Shown: positions 17,777 to 26,764 of the stretch, piece after piece | How positions within the stretch are numbered: position 1 is the first letter of the stretch | Layout of the letters: every line of letters begins with the position of its first letter | Assembly: GCF_018919175.1 (NCBI RefSeq) | Contig: NZ_JAHLQL010000004.1 | Location: 124,001 to 188,000, forward strand | Source of the DNA: Clostridium simiarum | GTDB lineage: Bacteria; Bacillota; Clostridia; Clostridiales; Clostridiaceae | Direction of reading: 5' to 3' | DNA: 64,000 nucleotides | Program-made: the position numbers and the translations under genes | The notes under the pieces: generated by a model | Database searches by the model: none | Told to the model about the DNA's origin: nothing | Seen by the model: the letters and a program-made list of their open reading frames with translations, nothing else

Positions 17777-18745
17777 ATGGAAGTTAACAATAAATCTTCG
17801 AGAATGGGCACAGGGTATGCTCTTATTTCTGGAGTTACTTGGGGTATAGATACTGTATTAATAGGGGTAATACTAACTATGACATCTTTCGTAGAAACTG
17901 AAAAGGCTATATTGCTTGCACCTTTTATTAGTACTTTTTTACATGACTTATTTTCATCAATATGGGTTAGTATATATCATATTACTAGGGGAGAGTTTCA
18001 AGGCGTGCTTAAAGCTTTAAAGACCAGAAGTGGACGTTTTATTATGTTAGGTGCTCTTTTAGGAGGTCCTTTAGGTATGACTTGTTACATGTTAAGTGTA
18101 AAATATATAGGGGCATCCTATGCTGCATCAATTACATCTATATATCCAGCCATCGGTGCCTTCTTTGCTTTTATATTTTTAAAAGAAAAGTTAGGAAAAA
18201 GAGAATGTATGGGAATACTCCTAAGTATTTCAGGAGTTATTGTTCTTGGATATCAACCTTCTGAGTTTACAGTAGGAGGAAGCTTTTTATTAGGGATATT
18301 ATTTGCTCTAGGCACAATATTAGGATGGGGATTAGAGAGTGTTATATGCGCCTATGGAATGAAGGAAGATGTAACTGCAGAACAGGCTTTAAACATAAGG
18401 CAACTTACCTCAGCTATATTTTATGGAGCGATAATACTTCCTATTATAGGAGGCTCTGGTATAGCTTTAGATGTGGTATTAAGTAAGAGTGTATTAGCCC
18501 TTATACTTACAGCTTTAGTTGGAACCACTTCTTATATGTTTTATTATAAAGCCATAAATACTATAGGCGCAGCAAAGAGTACTTCTTTAAATATAACCTA
18601 TGCTATATGGGCTATAATAATACAAGTTTTATTCTTAAAGGCACCAGTAAGTCCACAACTTATTTTAGGATGCTTAATTACCTTTACAGGAACGGTTTTA
18701 GTATCAGGAAGCCCAAGAGAAATGTTAGGTCTTCAGAGTAATTAG
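17777..18745 (+). CDS. licB: LicB-type choline permease, EamA/DMT family
   Basis: A 322-residue transporter with ten predicted helices and two EamA repeats. The first contains GGPLGMTCYMLSVKYIGASYAA, a pattern seen in LicB proteins that take up choline. It follows the kinase fusions by 24 bases with a GGGGGA site, so it is in the same operon. In Haemophilus and Streptococcus, LicB supplies the choline that LicA and LicC activate. Choline specificity is inferred from family and context. Confidence 0.85.
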   Translation: MEVNNKSSRMGTGYALISGVTWGIDTVLIGVILTMTSFVETEKAILLAPFISTFLHDLFSSIWVSIYHITRGEFQGVLKALKTRSGRFIMLGALLGGPLGMTCYMLSVKYIGASYAASITSIYPAIGAFFAFIFLKEKLGKRECMGILLSISGVIVLGYQPSEFTVGGSFLLGILFALGTILGWGLESVICAYGMKEDVTAEQALNIRQLTSAIFYGAIILPIIGGSGIALDVVLSKSVLALILTALVGTTSYMFYYKAINTIGAAKSTSLNITYAIWAIIIQVLFLKAPVSPQLILGCLITFTGTVLVSGSPREMLGLQSN

Positions 18746-18829
18746 TTTAAGGTAGGCAATATAATATTTTAGTGATAAAATAAAGAAGAGAAGTTAATAC
18801 TCATTGGAAGATTACGGAGGTTAAGTTAT

Positions 18830-19525
18830 ATGAGAGCAATAATATTAGCAGCAGGTATGGGAACTAGATTAAGACCATTGACTAATGATAGACCTAAATC
18901 CTTAGTTGAGGTCCTAGGAGAGCCTATGGCGGAGAGACAGATTAGATTTTTAAAAGAAAAGGGTATAGATGATATATTAGTAGTTACAGGATATATGGCA
19001 GAGAAATTTGAGTATTTAAAAGATAAGTATGGAATCAAGACAATACATAATGATAAGTATGATGTCTATAATAACATTTATAGCATGTACATTGTAAGAG
19101 AATATCTTAAGGATGCCTATGTTACTGAAGCTGATGTATATATGGAAAGAAACTATCTTATAAATGACAAAGAAGAAATGAAGAATTCCTTTTACTTTAC
19201 AGGAATAAAAAAGGATTTCGAAAAGGAATGGTTAATGAAATTTGATGAAGAACACAGATTACAGGATATTGTTATTGGAGATGGTACATCTTACATAATG
19301 TCTGGTGTTTCCTATTGGAATGAAAAAGATGGAGAATTCATCAGTGAAAAGATACGAGAAAGTGTAGAAAATGAAGATTTTCATAAGTTATATTGGGATG
19401 ACATAGTTATAAGAAATATAAAAAATCTAGATATACGTATAAAAGAAATAAGCGGAGAAGATTGGTTTGAAATAGATTCTATAGAGGATTTAAGAGCTAC
19501 AGAAAAATATTTATCCTCTCGATAA
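18830..19525 (+). CDS. licC: CTP:phosphocholine cytidylyltransferase LicC
   Basis: 231 residues, the usual length of LicC. It has an intact nucleotidyltransferase loop, AAGMGTRLRPLTNDRPKSL at residues 6-24, unlike the fused domains upstream. The YDVYNNIYSMYIV segment and EADVYMERN match the choline-binding part of LicC. It makes CDP-choline from CTP and phosphocholine for transfer to wall or capsule polymers. It is the last gene of the lic operon, 84 bases after licB. The transferase (LicD) is not in this window. Confidence 0.9.
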   Translation: MRAIILAAGMGTRLRPLTNDRPKSLVEVLGEPMAERQIRFLKEKGIDDILVVTGYMAEKFEYLKDKYGIKTIHNDKYDVYNNIYSMYIVREYLKDAYVTEADVYMERNYLINDKEEMKNSFYFTGIKKDFEKEWLMKFDEEHRLQDIVIGDGTSYIMSGVSYWNEKDGEFISEKIRESVENEDFHKLYWDDIVIRNIKNLDIRIKEISGEDWFEIDSIEDLRATEKYLSSR

Positions 19526-19582
19526 GGGTTGGATTTAAACAATTAAGCTCCATTTTAACCTAATAATTAATCAGTAAAAGCT

Positions 19583-19615
19583 AAAGGCTGCTAAATATTT
19601 TAGCAGCCTTTCTGT
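19583..19615 (+). terminator. Terminator of the lic operon
   Basis: AAAGGCTGCTAAA pairs with TTTAGCAGCCTTT over a three-base loop, followed by CTGT. Good stem, short T run. Confidence 0.65.
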
Positions 19616-19634
19616 AATAGGAGGAGTGATACAT

Positions 19635-20288
19635 ATGAAGAAAAAAACTGTTATAGTTATAGTTGTTGTAGCAGTTGTTTTAATAGGTTCAGCATATATA
19701 ATCTTTAAAAATTCCAGTGATAAAGGAAGTACGGGAAATAATATTGTAGAAAGTGAAAAAGATACAAATATAAATAAAGATATAGATAAAGAAAATGGAC
19801 AATCTGTTCAAGATTCTAAAGACAAGAGTCAAGGAAAATCTTCTAATGAAGAAAAAGATAAGGACAAGAATAGTGCAGGTAATGGTAAAGCTTCAAATAC
19901 TATAGATATCCCTGAAGATCCTTCAAAAAACTTTAGTTATGTAGAGCAAATAACCTTAAATTATAAAATATTATTTGAAGGTATAGCATCAGATGGTGGA
20001 ACTCCTTTAGAAAATATAATGGCAGTAGTGGATAAAGATTCTGAGTTTTACTTAAAAGTCAAGGAAGAGTTAGAATATTATAGAAAAACTGCTAAAGAAT
20101 TTAATTTAAAGGATTTTTATCTTGAAGATATAACCTATGATAAAAATTCAAATCTTTATGAAGCACATATAAATGAAAGCATTAGTTTTAAAATAGATGG
20201 GAAAGAATCCTCAAAAGAGAAAAAAGGTATATATAAAATAAGATTAGACAAAGACAATTCCGCTATAGTTAATTATGTGGAAAAATAA
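19635..20288 (+). CDS. Membrane-anchored protein of unknown function
   Basis: 217 residues. One hydrophobic helix at about residues 6-24 (VIVIVVVAVVLIGSAYIIF) is followed by a highly charged Asn/Lys/Asp/Ser linker (to about 85) and a C-terminal domain with alternating charged and aromatic residues (about 90-217). No known family recognised. AGGAGG precedes the ATG at 19635; a GTG nine bases upstream is open but lacks a well-placed site. The C-terminal part should be outside the cell. It is flanked by terminators and is probably a single-gene unit. Confidence 0.75.
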   Translation: MKKKTVIVIVVVAVVLIGSAYIIFKNSSDKGSTGNNIVESEKDTNINKDIDKENGQSVQDSKDKSQGKSSNEEKDKDKNSAGNGKASNTIDIPEDPSKNFSYVEQITLNYKILFEGIASDGGTPLENIMAVVDKDSEFYLKVKEELEYYRKTAKEFNLKDFYLEDITYDKNSNLYEAHINESISFKIDGKESSKEKKGIYKIRLDKDNSAIVNYVEK

Positions 20289-20679
20289 ACAGGGGTCTAG
20301 GTTCAGAGAAAATTTGGCTACTCTGAAGCTTAGAAGATGAATCTCCTAAGTAGCCAACCAAGATCTGTAAAGGAGAATATTAGCGTAATAGCCAAGTATA
20401 AAACTTTAAAAAAATTATAACTTGTAGTGAAATTTAAAAGTAGTAAGCATATATAATGTATGCTTACTTTTTTTTATAGCCTTAAAAAGGCGTTACCAGA
20501 TTTAATGGTAAAAAATACAAGCACTATTGAAATCGAACTGGTATTCCTGTATAATTTGCATTAAGATATAAGAACTTACGTTCGATAAAATGCGACTTTA
20601 CTTTTAAAAACCATTTGAATGATGAGAGATATTTATCATAAGTAAACTAAGACTAAGCAGAAAAATTATTTTAGTTTGT
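20289..20679. other. Intergenic region, terminator plus unrecognised DNA
   Basis: After the membrane protein gene, an inverted motif GGCTACT...AGTAGCC (about 20315-20356) encloses a smaller CTTAG/CTAAG stem. A clear terminator follows, then about 200 bases without recognisable features up to the repeat array. Confidence 0.5.
20442..20476 (+). terminator. Rho-independent terminator
   Basis: AGTAAGCATA pairs with TATGCTTACT, followed by nine T. Probably ends transcription of the membrane-protein gene about 150 bases upstream. Confidence 0.85.
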
Positions 20680-20809
20680 TTTATCCCATGACTACACCTT
20701 CTAAGACTACTATCTTCTTTTAAAGTGGGAATAAAGAGGGGTACATCCTTGGATAACAATTTCTAAGCTTTATGGGGAGTTAAAACTCCATCTAAAGGCA
20801 AGAACTCTG
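20680..20809 (+). repeat. 128-bp dispersed repeat, array copy 1 (diverged)
   Basis: First unit of a three-unit head-to-tail array. It is the most divergent plus-strand copy, yet the inner hairpin is kept as GGAGT-TAAA-ACTCC, with both arms changed relative to GGAGC/GCTCC. Confidence 0.85.
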
Positions 20810-20937
20810 TTTATCCGATGACTACCCGCTCTAATACTCCATCTTTTTCAAAGTGGGAATAAAGAGCGGCTACGTCCCTGGATAACGATTTCTAAGCTTT
20901 AGAGGGAGCAAAGCTCCATCTAAAGGCAAGAACTCTG
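20810..20937 (+). repeat. 128-bp dispersed repeat, array copy 2 (consensus form)
   Basis: Identical by eye to 6423-6550 and to the next unit. It carries the CCGCTCT/AGAGCGG and GGAGC/GCTCC stems. Confidence 0.92.
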
Positions 20938-21065
20938 TTTATCCGATGACTACCCGCTCTAATACTCCATCTTTTTCAAAGTGGGAATAAAGAGCGGCTA
21001 CGTCCCTGGATAACGATTTCTAAGCTTTAGAGGGAGCAAAGCTCCATCTAAAGGCAAGAACTCTG
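20938..21065 (+). repeat. 128-bp dispersed repeat, array copy 3 (consensus form)
   Basis: Identical to the preceding unit. It ends 39 bases before the sigma-factor ATG, so the array lies in that gene's promoter or leader. Confidence 0.92.
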
Positions 21066-21104
21066 TTTATATACGGTTAATTTAATTAAAAAGGGGGAAT
21101 ACAG

Positions 21105-21674
21105 ATGAATATGAAAGAAACAATTAGGAGAGCAAAAGAAGGAGACAATAAAGCTAAGACTATTATATTAGAAAAGTACAAACCTCTTTTATATAGTCTA
21201 GTTAGAAGTATATATATTAAGGATTATGAAGATGACGACTTAATTCAAATTGGATTTGAATCTATATTAAAGGCTATTGATAAGTATGACTTAAATAAAG
21301 GTGCTAATTTTGGTGGATATTTAAAACAGGCTATTAAAAATAATTACTATTATCTTATAAGGCAAAAGGCTAAGTATAATTATGATGTAAGCTTAAATAA
21401 ATGCACTGAGGATGGTATTGAATTTCAAGATATGCTAGAAGATAATTTTTACTTAGAGGAGGATATAATAAATAAGGAAGAGAAAGAAGAGCTTTATGTG
21501 GCTCTAGATACTTTAACAGAAGAAGAGAGAGAACTTTTAAAAATTATTTTTACAAAGGGACATGGTGGTATTAATTATTATGCAAATTTAAAGGGTATAA
21601 AGTATGGTACTGCGGCTATGAGAAAAGAAAGAGCAATAGAAAAACTTAGGAAAATTATGGTTAATAACAGGTGA
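21105..21674 (+). CDS. Sigma-70 family RNA polymerase sigma factor
   Basis: 189 residues, with region 2 at about 10-85 (EDDDLIQIGFESILKAIDKYD is the region 2.2-like core-binding helix, then FGGYLKQAIKNNYYYLIRQ) and region 4 at about 125-189 (LTEEERELLKIIF, then an HTH ending in AAMRKERAIEKLRK). Region 3 is missing, as in small alternative sigma factors of clostridia. A GGGGGA site precedes the ATG. No anti-sigma gene is adjacent; the next gene starts 94 bases on. Three repeat units stand directly upstream. The regulon cannot be told. Confidence 0.85.
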   Translation: MNMKETIRRAKEGDNKAKTIILEKYKPLLYSLVRSIYIKDYEDDDLIQIGFESILKAIDKYDLNKGANFGGYLKQAIKNNYYYLIRQKAKYNYDVSLNKCTEDGIEFQDMLEDNFYLEEDIINKEEKEELYVALDTLTEEERELLKIIFTKGHGGINYYANLKGIKYGTAAMRKERAIEKLRKIMVNNR

Positions 21675-21768
21675 GAAGTTTATAAAAGGTCAGTTATATT
21701 TGAATTATTAACCAATAAAATATATAATAGGGGTTATAGATATTTTCAAGGGAGAGGAGGGAGAGAAT

Positions 21769-22623
21769 TTGAAGAAGTTTTTTGGATACACAATTGATTT
21801 AAAAATACTTATATTTGGTCTAATAAAAAAATTCAATGAGGATGAGATATTTGCACTAGCTTCACAGCTTGCTTATAGCCTTGTGCTATCATTTTTCCCT
21901 TTTCTCATATTTTTGCTTACTATAATAGGTTTTTTATCCTTAGATAGTGCTCAAGTTTTAATTGCTTTGGAAGCTTTTTTGCCTAATAATGTTTATGAGC
22001 TAATATCTAGTATAGTACTAGATATTGTTGAATCTCAAAATGGGAGTTTGTTATCATTCAGTTTAATCTTAAGTATTTGGAGTGCCTCTACAGGTTTTGG
22101 TGCAGTAATAAAGGGTCTTAATAAAGCTTATGACGAACAAGAAAATAGAGGCTTTATAAGGGTAAAATTAATTTCTATATTGTTCACTGTAAGTATAGTG
22201 GCAATAATTATAGTAAATCTTATATTATTAGTATTTGGAAATGTTATTGGAGGATTACTTTTAAAATATGAATATGTTAGTAGAGATGTAATCATATGGG
22301 TGTGGGGTTTTTTAAAGTATGTAATAATTATATTTACTACTAATTTTCTCTTTGCAGTATTATATAGATATACTCCAGCAAGAAGACTTACCTGGAAGGA
22401 AGTTATACCGGGGGCTGTCTTTACTACAGTAAACTGGATAATTGTATCTTTAGGATTTTCTTATTATGTAAATAATTTCAATAACTTTTCTAGATTCTAT
22501 GGAAGTATAGGAGCGGTGATAGTCTTAATGATTTGGGTATTTTTAAGCTCCATAATAATTCTTTTAGGAGGAGAGATAAATGCTCTTATTGCATTAATGG
22601 AGAAAAAGAGAAGATTAACATAG
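21769..22623 (+). CDS. YihY/BrkB family membrane protein
   Basis: 284 residues with six hydrophobic helices. Family motifs include ASQLAYSLVLSFFPFLIFL near residue 35, WSASTGFGAVIKGLNKAYD near residue 110 and the C-terminal GSIGAVIVLMIWVFLSS.IILLGGEINA. These are often mislabelled ribonuclease BN; the true function is unclear, possibly transport. I chose the TTG start because GGAGAGGAGGGAG lies directly before it and no ATG fits. It may be co-transcribed with the sigma-factor gene. Confidence 0.9.
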   Translation: MKKFFGYTIDLKILIFGLIKKFNEDEIFALASQLAYSLVLSFFPFLIFLLTIIGFLSLDSAQVLIALEAFLPNNVYELISSIVLDIVESQNGSLLSFSLILSIWSASTGFGAVIKGLNKAYDEQENRGFIRVKLISILFTVSIVAIIIVNLILLVFGNVIGGLLLKYEYVSRDVIIWVWGFLKYVIIIFTTNFLFAVLYRYTPARRLTWKEVIPGAVFTTVNWIIVSLGFSYYVNNFNNFSRFYGSIGAVIVLMIWVFLSSIIILLGGEINALIALMEKKRRLT

Positions 22624-22813
22624 ATTGGTTAATGAAGAAGATAAAAAAATTTACATAGTTTAATGTAACCTAGACAGCATATGACTATGGAAATTTACGA
22701 AAATAAAATCAATAATACAATATTTAGCGGAAGTTTTAATTGATAATTTCCACGATTTGAAGTATAATTTTTGTGTAAATTAATGTATTTGGTCATATGT
22801 TAATTTTACCATA

Positions 22814-22852
22814 AATCTTTCACTCTTCCCAGTGAGAGATTTATTTTTTTTA
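22814..22852 (+). terminator. Terminator after the BrkB-family gene
   Basis: AAATCTTTCACT pairs with AGTGAGAGATTT, followed by a T-rich tract. Located about 190 bases past the stop. Confidence 0.85.
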
Positions 22853-22854
22853 GA

Positions 22855-22893
22855 CAAAAAGCTGTGGCACTAATTTTTTAGTGCCACAGCCCC
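22855..22893 (-). terminator. Terminator of the chemoreceptor gene
   Basis: GCTGTGGCACTAA pairs with TTAGTGCCACAGC. On the minus strand a T run follows the stem. Confidence 0.88.
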
Positions 22894-22898
22894 TTTCC

Positions 22899-24902
22899 TT
22901 ATTTAATCTTAAATTTTTCTATAAGATAATCTAGATTTTTAGAATACTTATTTAAGGTATCTGATTGTCTTGATATTTCAAGAAGTCCAGAGGCTTGCTC
23001 CTCTGTGGAGGCACTAACTTCCTCCGTAGTAGCTGCGGTTTCCTCTGAAACTGAGGCTATCTCTGCAATTTTCATAGATAATATGTCTTTACTTTCATTT
23101 ATAGCTTCTAATGAGTTGCTAACCTTTAAGATATCTTCCTCTAATTCATTTATAGTAGATTGTATATAATCGAATCTCTCTCTGGTTGTTTCCATACTTT
23201 CTCCAGTTACCTTATTTAGTTCTTTTGTATATTTTGTTTCTTCATAAAGCTCATTTATGCTTTCTTTAATCTCTGAAACCACTTTAGATATTTCCTCTGC
23301 AGACCTTGAAGATTCCTCTGCAAGCTTTCTAACTTCATCAGCTACCACAGAAAAACCACGTCCAGCTTCTCCAGCTCTTGCTGCCTCTATACTAGCATTT
23401 AGAGCCAATAAATTTGTTTGATCTGTTATTGATTTTATGGTTTCTGTAATATTGCTTATTTGGTTTGATTTTTCTGATACTAGATCAACTTTTTTAGATA
23501 CATTATTACTAGCTTCTTCATTTTTATCATAGTTATTTTTAAGGAGAGTAATAGCTTCCATACCCTCATCTGTAGAGCGTTTAACCTGTTTTGAAACCTT
23601 AAGCATGTTAGATGAATTTTTAAGGGACATATCAACTTCATCTTCAAGCTTATTAACTACATTTACCCCTTCATTTAATTCAGCAGCCTCCTCTGTGGTT
23701 CCTTCAGCTATTTGCTGTACCGCTTTAGCCACTTCCTCACCTACTGAGGAGGATTCCTTTGTTATTACAGATAAGGTCTCTGAAGAGTCTTTTACTAGAT
23801 CTGAAGCTTCTTTTACCCCTTGTAGCAAGATAACCATGTCATCAATTAAAGAATTTAAAGCTTTTATTATATCATTAGTTTCTAAGTTGTAGGAATCCTT
23901 TATTTCCAGTTTTTCTGTGAAATCTCCAGATTTAAGTTTATTTAATATTAATACTAAGTTTTTCATAGGAGTTGTTATTCTATTTGAGAATACTAAAGTT
24001 ATAATTATAACTAATAATATAGTAAGAATAAGTATAGTTAAAGGTAGCTTCATAGCAGAAAATATTTTTTCTTTAATTTCATTTTCTGGAACAAAGCCTG
24101 CAAAAATTATTTTAGATTCATTATCACTATATTTAACTGTTATATAGTTTTTTCCATCTATGTTTAAAACCTTGGGCTCTAAATCTTCAAGACTTAATAG
24201 ATTATTTATCCAAGAAGTATTCTCTTTGGATTTACCTATAAGTGATTTATCCTTATGAGCTATTATACTTCCTTCAGTGGTAAGGGCTGCAGCCACTCCG
24301 TTTTTACCTAAAGTTATATCTGAAATCAAATCACCCATTTGAGTGAGAGCAACGTCAATACTTACTACGCCTATGATGGCTCCACTAGAATTTTTTACAG
24401 TTTTAGAATAGGTTAGTATTGTACTTTTAGTAAATGCATCCTCATAGGGTTCTGAGACTATAACCTTATCAACAGAAGATACAGCGTTTTTATACCAATC
24501 TCTTTTTCGTGGATCATAATCATTTGGTACAGATCCATTTTTAGATAATATGGTTTGTCCATCATAGGTTCCTAAATATACATTTAAGATGTCTTTATTA
24601 GAGTCTACGTAGCCGTCAAAGCTTTTTTTAAGCCATGCAGGGCTATTAGAATCTTCTAATATATATTTTGTATTAGGATCCTGGGACAGGGTCTCTATGT
24701 TGGCAGATATGTATTTTTTATTATCCACAACTGATTGAGAAGCTCTTTCTAGATTGCTTAAAACAATGGTATTGAAATCTGATTTGATACTTTTACTCAG
24801 TATGTAATAATTACTAAGAGCCATACCTATTATAGGTACGAAAGATGCTAGTATAAGAAGTATTAAGATTTCAGTTTTTAATTTTATTCGAGTTTTTTTC
24901 AT
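22899..24902 (-). CDS. Methyl-accepting chemotaxis protein with dCache sensor
   Basis: 667 residues. A membrane helix is at about 10-30. An extracellular double-Cache sensor (about 35-280) contains the hallmark [12 protein letters not shown] second helix at about 285-305 is followed by a HAMP domain and the long coiled-coil signalling domain with the tip sequence [20 protein letters not shown]. It senses an unknown small molecule and signals to CheA/CheW. No CheW-binding tail or other che genes are present, as is common for scattered receptors. ATG at 24902 chosen over a TTG six bases upstream; the AAGGAG site would be compatible with either. Confidence 0.95.
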   Translation of the reverse strand: MKKTRIKLKTEILILLILASFVPIIGMALSNYYILSKSIKSDFNTIVLSNLERASQSVVDNKKYISANIETLSQDPNTKYILEDSNSPAWLKKSFDGYVDSNKDILNVYLGTYDGQTILSKNGSVPNDYDPRKRDWYKNAVSSVDKVIVSEPYEDAFTKSTILTYSKTVKNSSGAIIGVVSIDVALTQMGDLISDITLGKNGVAAALTTEGSIIAHKDKSLIGKSKENTSWINNLLSLEDLEPKVLNIDGKNYITVKYSDNESKIIFAGFVPENEIKEKIFSAMKLPLTILILTILLVIIITLVFSNRITTPMKNLVLILNKLKSGDFTEKLEIKDSYNLETNDIIKALNSLIDDMVILLQGVKEASDLVKDSSETLSVITKESSSVGEEVAKAVQQIAEGTTEEAAELNEGVNVVNKLEDEVDMSLKNSSNMLKVSKQVKRSTDEGMEAITLLKNNYDKNEEASNNVSKKVDLVSEKSNQISNITETIKSITDQTNLLALNASIEAARAGEAGRGFSVVADEVRKLAEESSRSAEEISKVVSEIKESINELYEETKYTKELNKVTGESMETTRERFDYIQSTINELEEDILKVSNSLEAINESKDILSMKIAEIASVSEETAATTEEVSASTEEQASGLLEISRQSDTLNKYSKNLDYLIEKFKIK

Positions 24903-25090
24903 ATACAATACACTCCTTTTTAAAAATAATATAAAGGTTGAGTATTAGTATGGAGAAAAAGACATGATTATATTAAAGATTATACACTTATTTTGAGTAT
25001 TTATCCACAGATTCATAATGATAGTACCATTGAATCTGTGAATAATATGACTTAAAAATATTAAATACTAATGGTATTGATGTACCTTAA
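24903..25090. other. Upstream region of the chemoreceptor, no gene
   Basis: AT-rich. It contains TCATAATGATAGTACCATTGAATCTGTGAATAA, whose partial inverted repetition of GATTCA may be a regulatory dyad (ACAGATTCA near 25009 and TGAATCTGT near 25032). No other feature is supported. Confidence 0.35.
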
Positions 25091-25264
25091 TATGCTTCAC
25101 TGGTATGTTTAGTTTTATTCATAGGAGGGGTTCAGTTACTTGCCTTTGGAATTATAGGAGAATATATGGCAAGAACTTATGTAGAGGTTAAACATAGACC
25201 TGTTTATATTGTAAAAAAAGAAAAAATTAAATATAAAGATATTAAAAAAGAAAATACTAAATAG
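25091..25264 (+). pseudogene. C-terminal remnant of a GtrB/DPM1-type glycosyltransferase
   Basis: A 57-codon open frame that begins after an in-frame TAA and reads [24 protein letters not shown], then KHRPVYIV and a Lys-rich tail. That is the typical C-terminal membrane helix and tail of family-2 glycosyltransferases (GtrB, CsbB, YkcC type). The catalytic domain is absent upstream and there is no start codon in place, so I call it a gene fragment left by deletion. It suggests that a polyprenyl-phosphate sugar transferase once stood here. Confidence 0.75.
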
Positions 25265-25517
25265 CTTACATAAAAAAATTATGTTGCGTTTATATTTATA
25301 ATGAGTTTTATTATAAATGTTAATATTCAAAACTTATCTAGGGTACCTATCATTGGTTATTCCAACTGGAGAGTAGGGGTGGAATAAGTGTATAAGAAGA
25401 TAAGTATCATATATAGAAGAGATATTTTAATAGCTTAAATTGGTGTAATAATCCAGTCGACAAGGGAAGATTATCTATGGTATAATATCTCTACTAAGGT
25501 ATTAGGTGGTGAAGTCT
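25265..25517. other. Intergenic region before the coiled-coil gene
   Basis: No gene supported. TATAAT-like sequence near 25480 and an AGGTGG site near 25504 probably drive the following small gene. Confidence 0.35.
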
Positions 25518-25799
25518 ATGGAAAAAGAAATATTAGAGCTTTTAAAGCAAGTGAATAATAAACTTGACGAACATACTGTAAAGCTTGACGAACATACAAT
25601 GAAGTTAAATGAACATACTGAAATATTAAGAGCATTAGAGCATTTGGCTCAGGTTAATAGAGCTGAACATGATAAAATGTTTAATGAAATAGCTCATATT
25701 AAGGGTGAAACGGAATCCATAAGAAAAGATCTAGCAGCAGTAGAGATAGTTACAGCAAGGAATATGGAAAGCCTAGCACATTTAAAATTAATAAAATAA
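25518..25799 (+). CDS. Small coiled-coil protein of unknown function
   Basis: 93 residues, almost wholly helical. It has three near-perfect seven-residue repeats KLDEHTV, KLDEHTM, KLNEHTE at about residues 15-35, and a second amphipathic helix to the end. No membrane segment or signal peptide. AGGTGG precedes the ATG at 25518; an upstream GTG at 25506 overlaps that site. Proteins like this are common in Clostridia and of unknown role. A terminator follows. Confidence 0.75.
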   Translation: MEKEILELLKQVNNKLDEHTVKLDEHTMKLNEHTEILRALEHLAQVNRAEHDKMFNEIAHIKGETESIRKDLAAVEIVTARNMESLAHLKLIK

Positions 25800-25841
25800 C
25801 ATTAATTCGTCACAGATATAAAACTTAAATTGTATAATTAT

Positions 25842-25877
25842 ATCTCCTTTAGCTATTTAAACTATAGGAGATTTTTA
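25842..25877 (+). terminator. Terminator of the coiled-coil gene
   Basis: ATCTCCT pairs with AGGAGAT, extended by TAG/CTA after one unpaired base, then five T. Confidence 0.75.
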
Positions 25878-25882
25878 TTGTA

Positions 25883-25914
25883 AAAAGGAGATGAATAATT
25901 ATTCATCTCCTTTG
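25883..25914 (-). terminator. Terminator of the PTS-PHP unit
   Basis: AAAGGAGATGAATA pairs with TATTCATCTCCTTT directly after the PHP gene stop. On the minus strand a short T run follows. Confidence 0.75.
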
Positions 25915-25916
25915 GT

Positions 25917-26747
25917 TTATCTATAGATTAAGTTTTCATATACAAACTCTGGTACATCCATTCCAGCTAATGGTGTTCCTAATTTATTATATAGGCCATG
26001 ATAGTCAGAACCGCCAGTTATTAAGAGATTTTTCTTCTTTGTAACTTCTTCTAGCTCTTTTTTAACTTCTGGAGTTACAGATGGATGATATATTTCAATG
26101 CCATCTAAAAGATTACTATTTATAAGTTCATAGTATAAATCTTCACTTTTCTTTTTTATTTTTACAGGATGAGCTAAAACGGCCATACCGTTGTTTCTCT
26201 TTATAAGCTCTATGGTACTTTGAAAATCATTATATTTAAAATCATCGGGTACATGGCAGATGCCTTCAGGTCCAAAATATTTTTTCAAACTAACCATAAT
26301 ATCCTTAATTTCTAGATAGCCGAAGTCAGCAAGAGTTCTTAATAATTTGGCTCTATATAAGGGACCACCTTGGCTTTGTTTGAAATATTCACTTTCTGGT
26401 ATATCAATACCATTACTTTGAAGTATTTTTATCTGCTGCATGGACTTTGTATTTAAATAATTTAATAACTTCATAGAATACTCATGAAGCTCTTTAGAAT
26501 CTTTGTCTATATAGTATCCTAAAACATGAAGCTTCACACCTTTTTCAATGGCAGTAAATTCTACTGCTGGAATGTATGGAATATTATATTTTTTACTTAA
26601 CTCATGCTCTAAATTTAGTCCTAAAGTAGTGTCATGATCAGTAATAGAAATAGCTTTTAAATCTAGTTCCTTACCCTTTATAAATATGTCTTCCATTTTA
26701 GTACTACCATCTGAAAAGGTAGAGTGTAGGTGAAAATCAAAATTCAT
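25917..26747 (-). CDS. PHP-domain phosphoesterase (TrpH/YciV-like)
   Basis: 276 residues. Metal-binding motifs of PHP enzymes are in order: HLHSTFSDG near residue 7, SITDHDTT near 37, HVLGYYID, VLAHPVKI and GGSDYHG near 245. Relatives such as E. coli RNase AM (YciV) remove phosphate from nucleoside 3',5'-bisphosphates or trim RNA 5' ends. GGAAGTG precedes the ATG at 26747; an earlier ATG lies in the upstream gene's end. It is 17 bases after the PTS EIIBC gene and probably co-transcribed, though no metabolic link is evident. Confidence 0.85.
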   Translation of the reverse strand: MNFDFHLHSTFSDGSTKMEDIFIKGKELDLKAISITDHDTTLGLNLEHELSKKYNIPYIPAVEFTAIEKGVKLHVLGYYIDKDSKELHEYSMKLLNYLNTKSMQQIKILQSNGIDIPESEYFKQSQGGPLYRAKLLRTLADFGYLEIKDIMVSLKKYFGPEGICHVPDDFKYNDFQSTIELIKRNNGMAVLAHPVKIKKKSEDLYYELINSNLLDGIEIYHPSVTPEVKKELEEVTKKKNLLITGGSDYHGLYNKLGTPLAGMDVPEFVYENLIYR

Positions 26748-26764
26748 AGTATCACTTCCAAACA

